Origin: Xiheicaenibacterium sp046351325
Lineage (GTDB): Bacteria; Myxococcota_A; Polyangia; Polyangiales; Polyangiaceae
NCBI GenBank assembly: GCA_046351325.1
Contig: JAXLYR010000010.1
Location: forward strand, 248,001-312,000
DNA: 64,000 bases
Direction: 5' to 3'
The translations under genes were made by a program, and so were the position numbers. This document shows positions 62,349-64,000 of the stretch, piece by piece. Position 1 is the first letter of the stretch; every line of letters starts with the position of its first letter. Below the pieces are notes generated by a model. The model was not told the origin of the DNA, did no database searches, and saw only the letters and a program-made list of their open reading frames with translations.

Positions 62349-63052
62349 CAGCTGGGGCGTTCGCCCATGAAGCGGTAGCCGACGCCCCGCACCGTGATGA
62401 TGGTCTTCGGGTTTTGCGGGTCGGCCTCGAGCTTGGCGCGCAGCTGCAAGATGAAGTTGTCGACCGTGCGCGGCGTGCCGTGGTGCGACGGGCCCCACAC
62501 CCGAGCCTGAATTTGCTCGCGCGTGAGCACGCGCCCGCCCGCCTGCACGAGGCACCAGAGGATGTCGAACTCGGTCGCCGTGAGATCGACGAGCTGGCCT
62601 TGGCGCCGGACCTCGCGCGCGTCGGCGTCGACCTCGAGCTCGCCGTAGCGCGCCCCACGCCCGCCCGCGCGCGCGATGGCGTCGCGCCGGAGCACGGCCT
62701 TGATGCGCGCGAGGAGCTCCGCCAACCCGAAGGGCTTCGTCACGTAGTCCTCGGCGCCGAGCTCGAGCCCCATGACCTTGTCGAGCTCTGCGCCGCGCGC
62801 GCTCAGCATGAGGATCGGGATGGCGTTGCCCTCGTTGCGCAGGGCCTTCACGACCTCGAAGCCGTTGAGCTTCGGGAGCATCACGTCGAGGATCACGATG
62901 TCCGCGCCGCCCCGCGCGAGGCGCAAGCCATCCTCGCCGTCGGCGGCGACCTTCACCTCGTAGCCCTCGGCGACGAGGTTCATCTCGAGGCCCATCGCGA
63001 TGCTCGGATCGTCCTCGACGACGAGCACGGTCTTCTTCGGGCTCACGCTCAC
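62348..63052 (-). CDS. OmpR-family response regulator
   Basis: A 234-residue regulator. Receiver domain with acidic pocket Asp14/Asp15, phospho-Asp56 (VILDVMLP) and Lys106 (VTKPF). Winged-helix DNA-binding domain with ATEFDILWCLVQAGGRVLTR and HHGTPRTVDNFILQLRAKLE, ending ITVRGVGYRFMGE as OmpR/PhoB proteins do. GTG 63052 overlaps the kinase stop as GTGA (63049-63052). It should take phosphate from the kinase encoded upstream. Confidence 0.9.
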   Translation of the reverse strand: MSVSPKKTVLVVEDDPSIAMGLEMNLVAEGYEVKVAADGEDGLRLARGGADIVILDVMLPKLNGFEVVKALRNEGNAIPILMLSARGAELDKVMGLELGAEDYVTKPFGLAELLARIKAVLRRDAIARAGGRGARYGELEVDADAREVRRQGQLVDLTATEFDILWCLVQAGGRVLTREQIQARVWGPSHHGTPRTVDNFILQLRAKLEADPQNPKTIITVRGVGYRFMGERPS

Positions 63053-63993
63053 GCAGCGCCTCGGGCAGTGAGGGCCTTCGGACCCTCGGGGAGCAAACGA
63101 TCGGTCACGGGTCGCTTGCGCGGCATCAAGATCGTGAACGCGCTGCCCTGCCCGGGCGCGCTGTCGACGAGCACCTTGCCGCTGTGCGCTTTGACCACGA
63201 ACTGCACGATCGAGAGCCCGAGGCCCGAGCCCTGATGCTTGCGCGTCAGCTTGTCGTCCACGCGATAGAACTTCCAGAAGATGCGCTTGTGCTCGCGCGC
63301 CGGGATCCCGACGCCGTTGTCGCGCACGGTGATGCGCGTGTTGACCTCGTCGGCCCGCGCCGAGATCACGATCTTGCGCGGGCTGCCGCCGTATTTGTAG
63401 GCGTTCGACAGGAGGTTCACGAGCACGTCGACGATCGCGCTCTTGTCGCAGACGAGCGGCGGCAGATCGCTCGGCACGTCGATCTCCAGGTCGACGTCGC
63501 GCCGGGCGCGCGTGGGCTCGAAGGACGCGACGGCCTCGTTGACGATGTCCTCGACTGGCTGCTCCGCGAGCTCGAAGATGCGCATCCCGCTCTCCATGCG
63601 GCCCCAGTCGAGCAGCCGATCGATGAGCAGCTGCAGCCGCGTGCTCTCGCGATCGAGCGCCTCGATGCAGCGATCCTCGGTCGCGGGGTCGCCGCGGCGC
63701 AGCTTGAGCGTCTCGGTGAACATGCGGATCGACGTGAGCGGCGTGCGAAGCTCGTGGCTGACCTTCGAGACGAAGTCGGCCTGGAGCTCGGACAGGTTGC
63801 GCTCGCGGTGCACGAACACCCAAACGAGGATGACGCCCGTCACCAGCGTGCCCGTGAAGGTCAGGACGAGGATCCCGACGAGCAGGTTCAGCGACTCACC
63901 GGCGACGAGGAGCGCCACGCCGAGCGCCGAAAGCAGGACGGCGGGGACGATGCCCAGGTAGACGAGCGAGAGGACGATGCGGCGGTAGCCCAT
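63049..63993 (-). CDS. Membrane sensor histidine kinase, partner of the OmpR regulator
   Basis: A 314-residue kinase. Two membrane segments (7-30, 36-60) with almost no loop between them, so the sensing is probably within the membrane. HisKA SHELRTP with His80; HATPase boxes LVNLLSNAYKYGG (N), VRDNGVGIP (G1) and GSGLGLSIVQF (G2). Operon with the response regulator. The ATG 63993 lies 7 bp from the window edge, so an upstream start cannot be excluded. Confidence 0.88.
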   Translation of the reverse strand: MGYRRIVLSLVYLGIVPAVLLSALGVALLVAGESLNLLVGILVLTFTGTLVTGVILVWVFVHRERNLSELQADFVSKVSHELRTPLTSIRMFTETLKLRRGDPATEDRCIEALDRESTRLQLLIDRLLDWGRMESGMRIFELAEQPVEDIVNEAVASFEPTRARRDVDLEIDVPSDLPPLVCDKSAIVDVLVNLLSNAYKYGGSPRKIVISARADEVNTRITVRDNGVGIPAREHKRIFWKFYRVDDKLTRKHQGSGLGLSIVQFVVKAHSGKVLVDSAPGQGSAFTILMPRKRPVTDRLLPEGPKALTARGAA

Positions 63994-64000
63994 GAACCTG

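Noticed and set aside
62101..62370. Short plus-strand gene with heptapeptide repeats
   Set aside because: No ribosome site, overlaps the end of the response regulator, and the opposite strand shows an equally regular repeat; more likely DNA-level array.

Overview
The window reads as myxobacterial DNA (Myxococcota, most likely class Polyangia). It has very high GC and strongly biased third codon positions. A secreted Cys-rich protein ends in a MYXO-CTERM tail, the lipoproteins carry Gly/Ala/Asn-rich linkers, and there are Ser/Thr kinases, FIST and PAS sensor kinases, FG-GAP/MopRM surface lipoproteins and a DUF2169 protein. Genus or species cannot be read from the sequence.

Layout. 1-9.9 kb: signalling and surface genes (FIST histidine kinase coupled to a small HAD protein, FG-GAP lipoprotein, GNAT, MYXO-CTERM protein, zinc-finger thioredoxin, glycosyltransferase). 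9.9-12.7 kb: the C-terminal part of a large TPR protein, ending at a G/C homopolymer tract (12735-12797). 12.8-18.24 kb, minus strand: a tightly coupled operon for class I (ATP-dependent) anaerobic benzoyl-CoA degradation, had - GNAT - dch - bcrC - bcrB - bcrA. bcrA is cut off at the same homopolymer tract, so both genes are broken there, probably by an assembly join. An 18-bp palindrome lies in the divergent promoter between had and a second GNAT.

18.83-39.2 kb: an accessory island, clearly less GC-rich. It holds one long Rhs/TcB-like gene (N-terminally truncated, one frameshift), three orphan Rhs tips, one short Rhs core remnant and many small minus-strand genes that look like immunity genes. 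The tips share the same Rhs core but have different C-termini after the DPNGR boundary. The orphan tips begin abruptly, two at a ~180-bp palindromic repeat and one at a different inverted repeat. Several modules end with an 18-bp motif at or just after the last small gene. Two modules are followed by a near-identical ~480-bp spacer. This looks like a toxin/immunity tip array reshuffled by repeat recombination.

39.3-64 kb: core-like DNA. It has a nucleotidyltransferase toxin-antitoxin candidate, an MDR oxidoreductase, a four-helix-bundle protein, a PAS/GAF hybrid kinase with an apparent frameshift, a polytopic membrane protein, a DUF2169 protein, a Ser/Thr kinase, an SH3b protein and a VanW protein. 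Then come a five-gene overlapping ABC-2/GldG/DUF4340 operon, a lipoprotein and an OmpR-type two-component pair. Three intergenic regions hold tandem arrays: 13-15-bp units at 42.56-43.03 kb, mixed units at 54.6-55.3 kb, and a 21-bp phased array at 62.15-62.35 kb. A 27-bp dispersed repeat occurs five times. No rRNA, tRNA or CRISPR was seen. All family assignments are by eye from motifs and gene order; no search was run.
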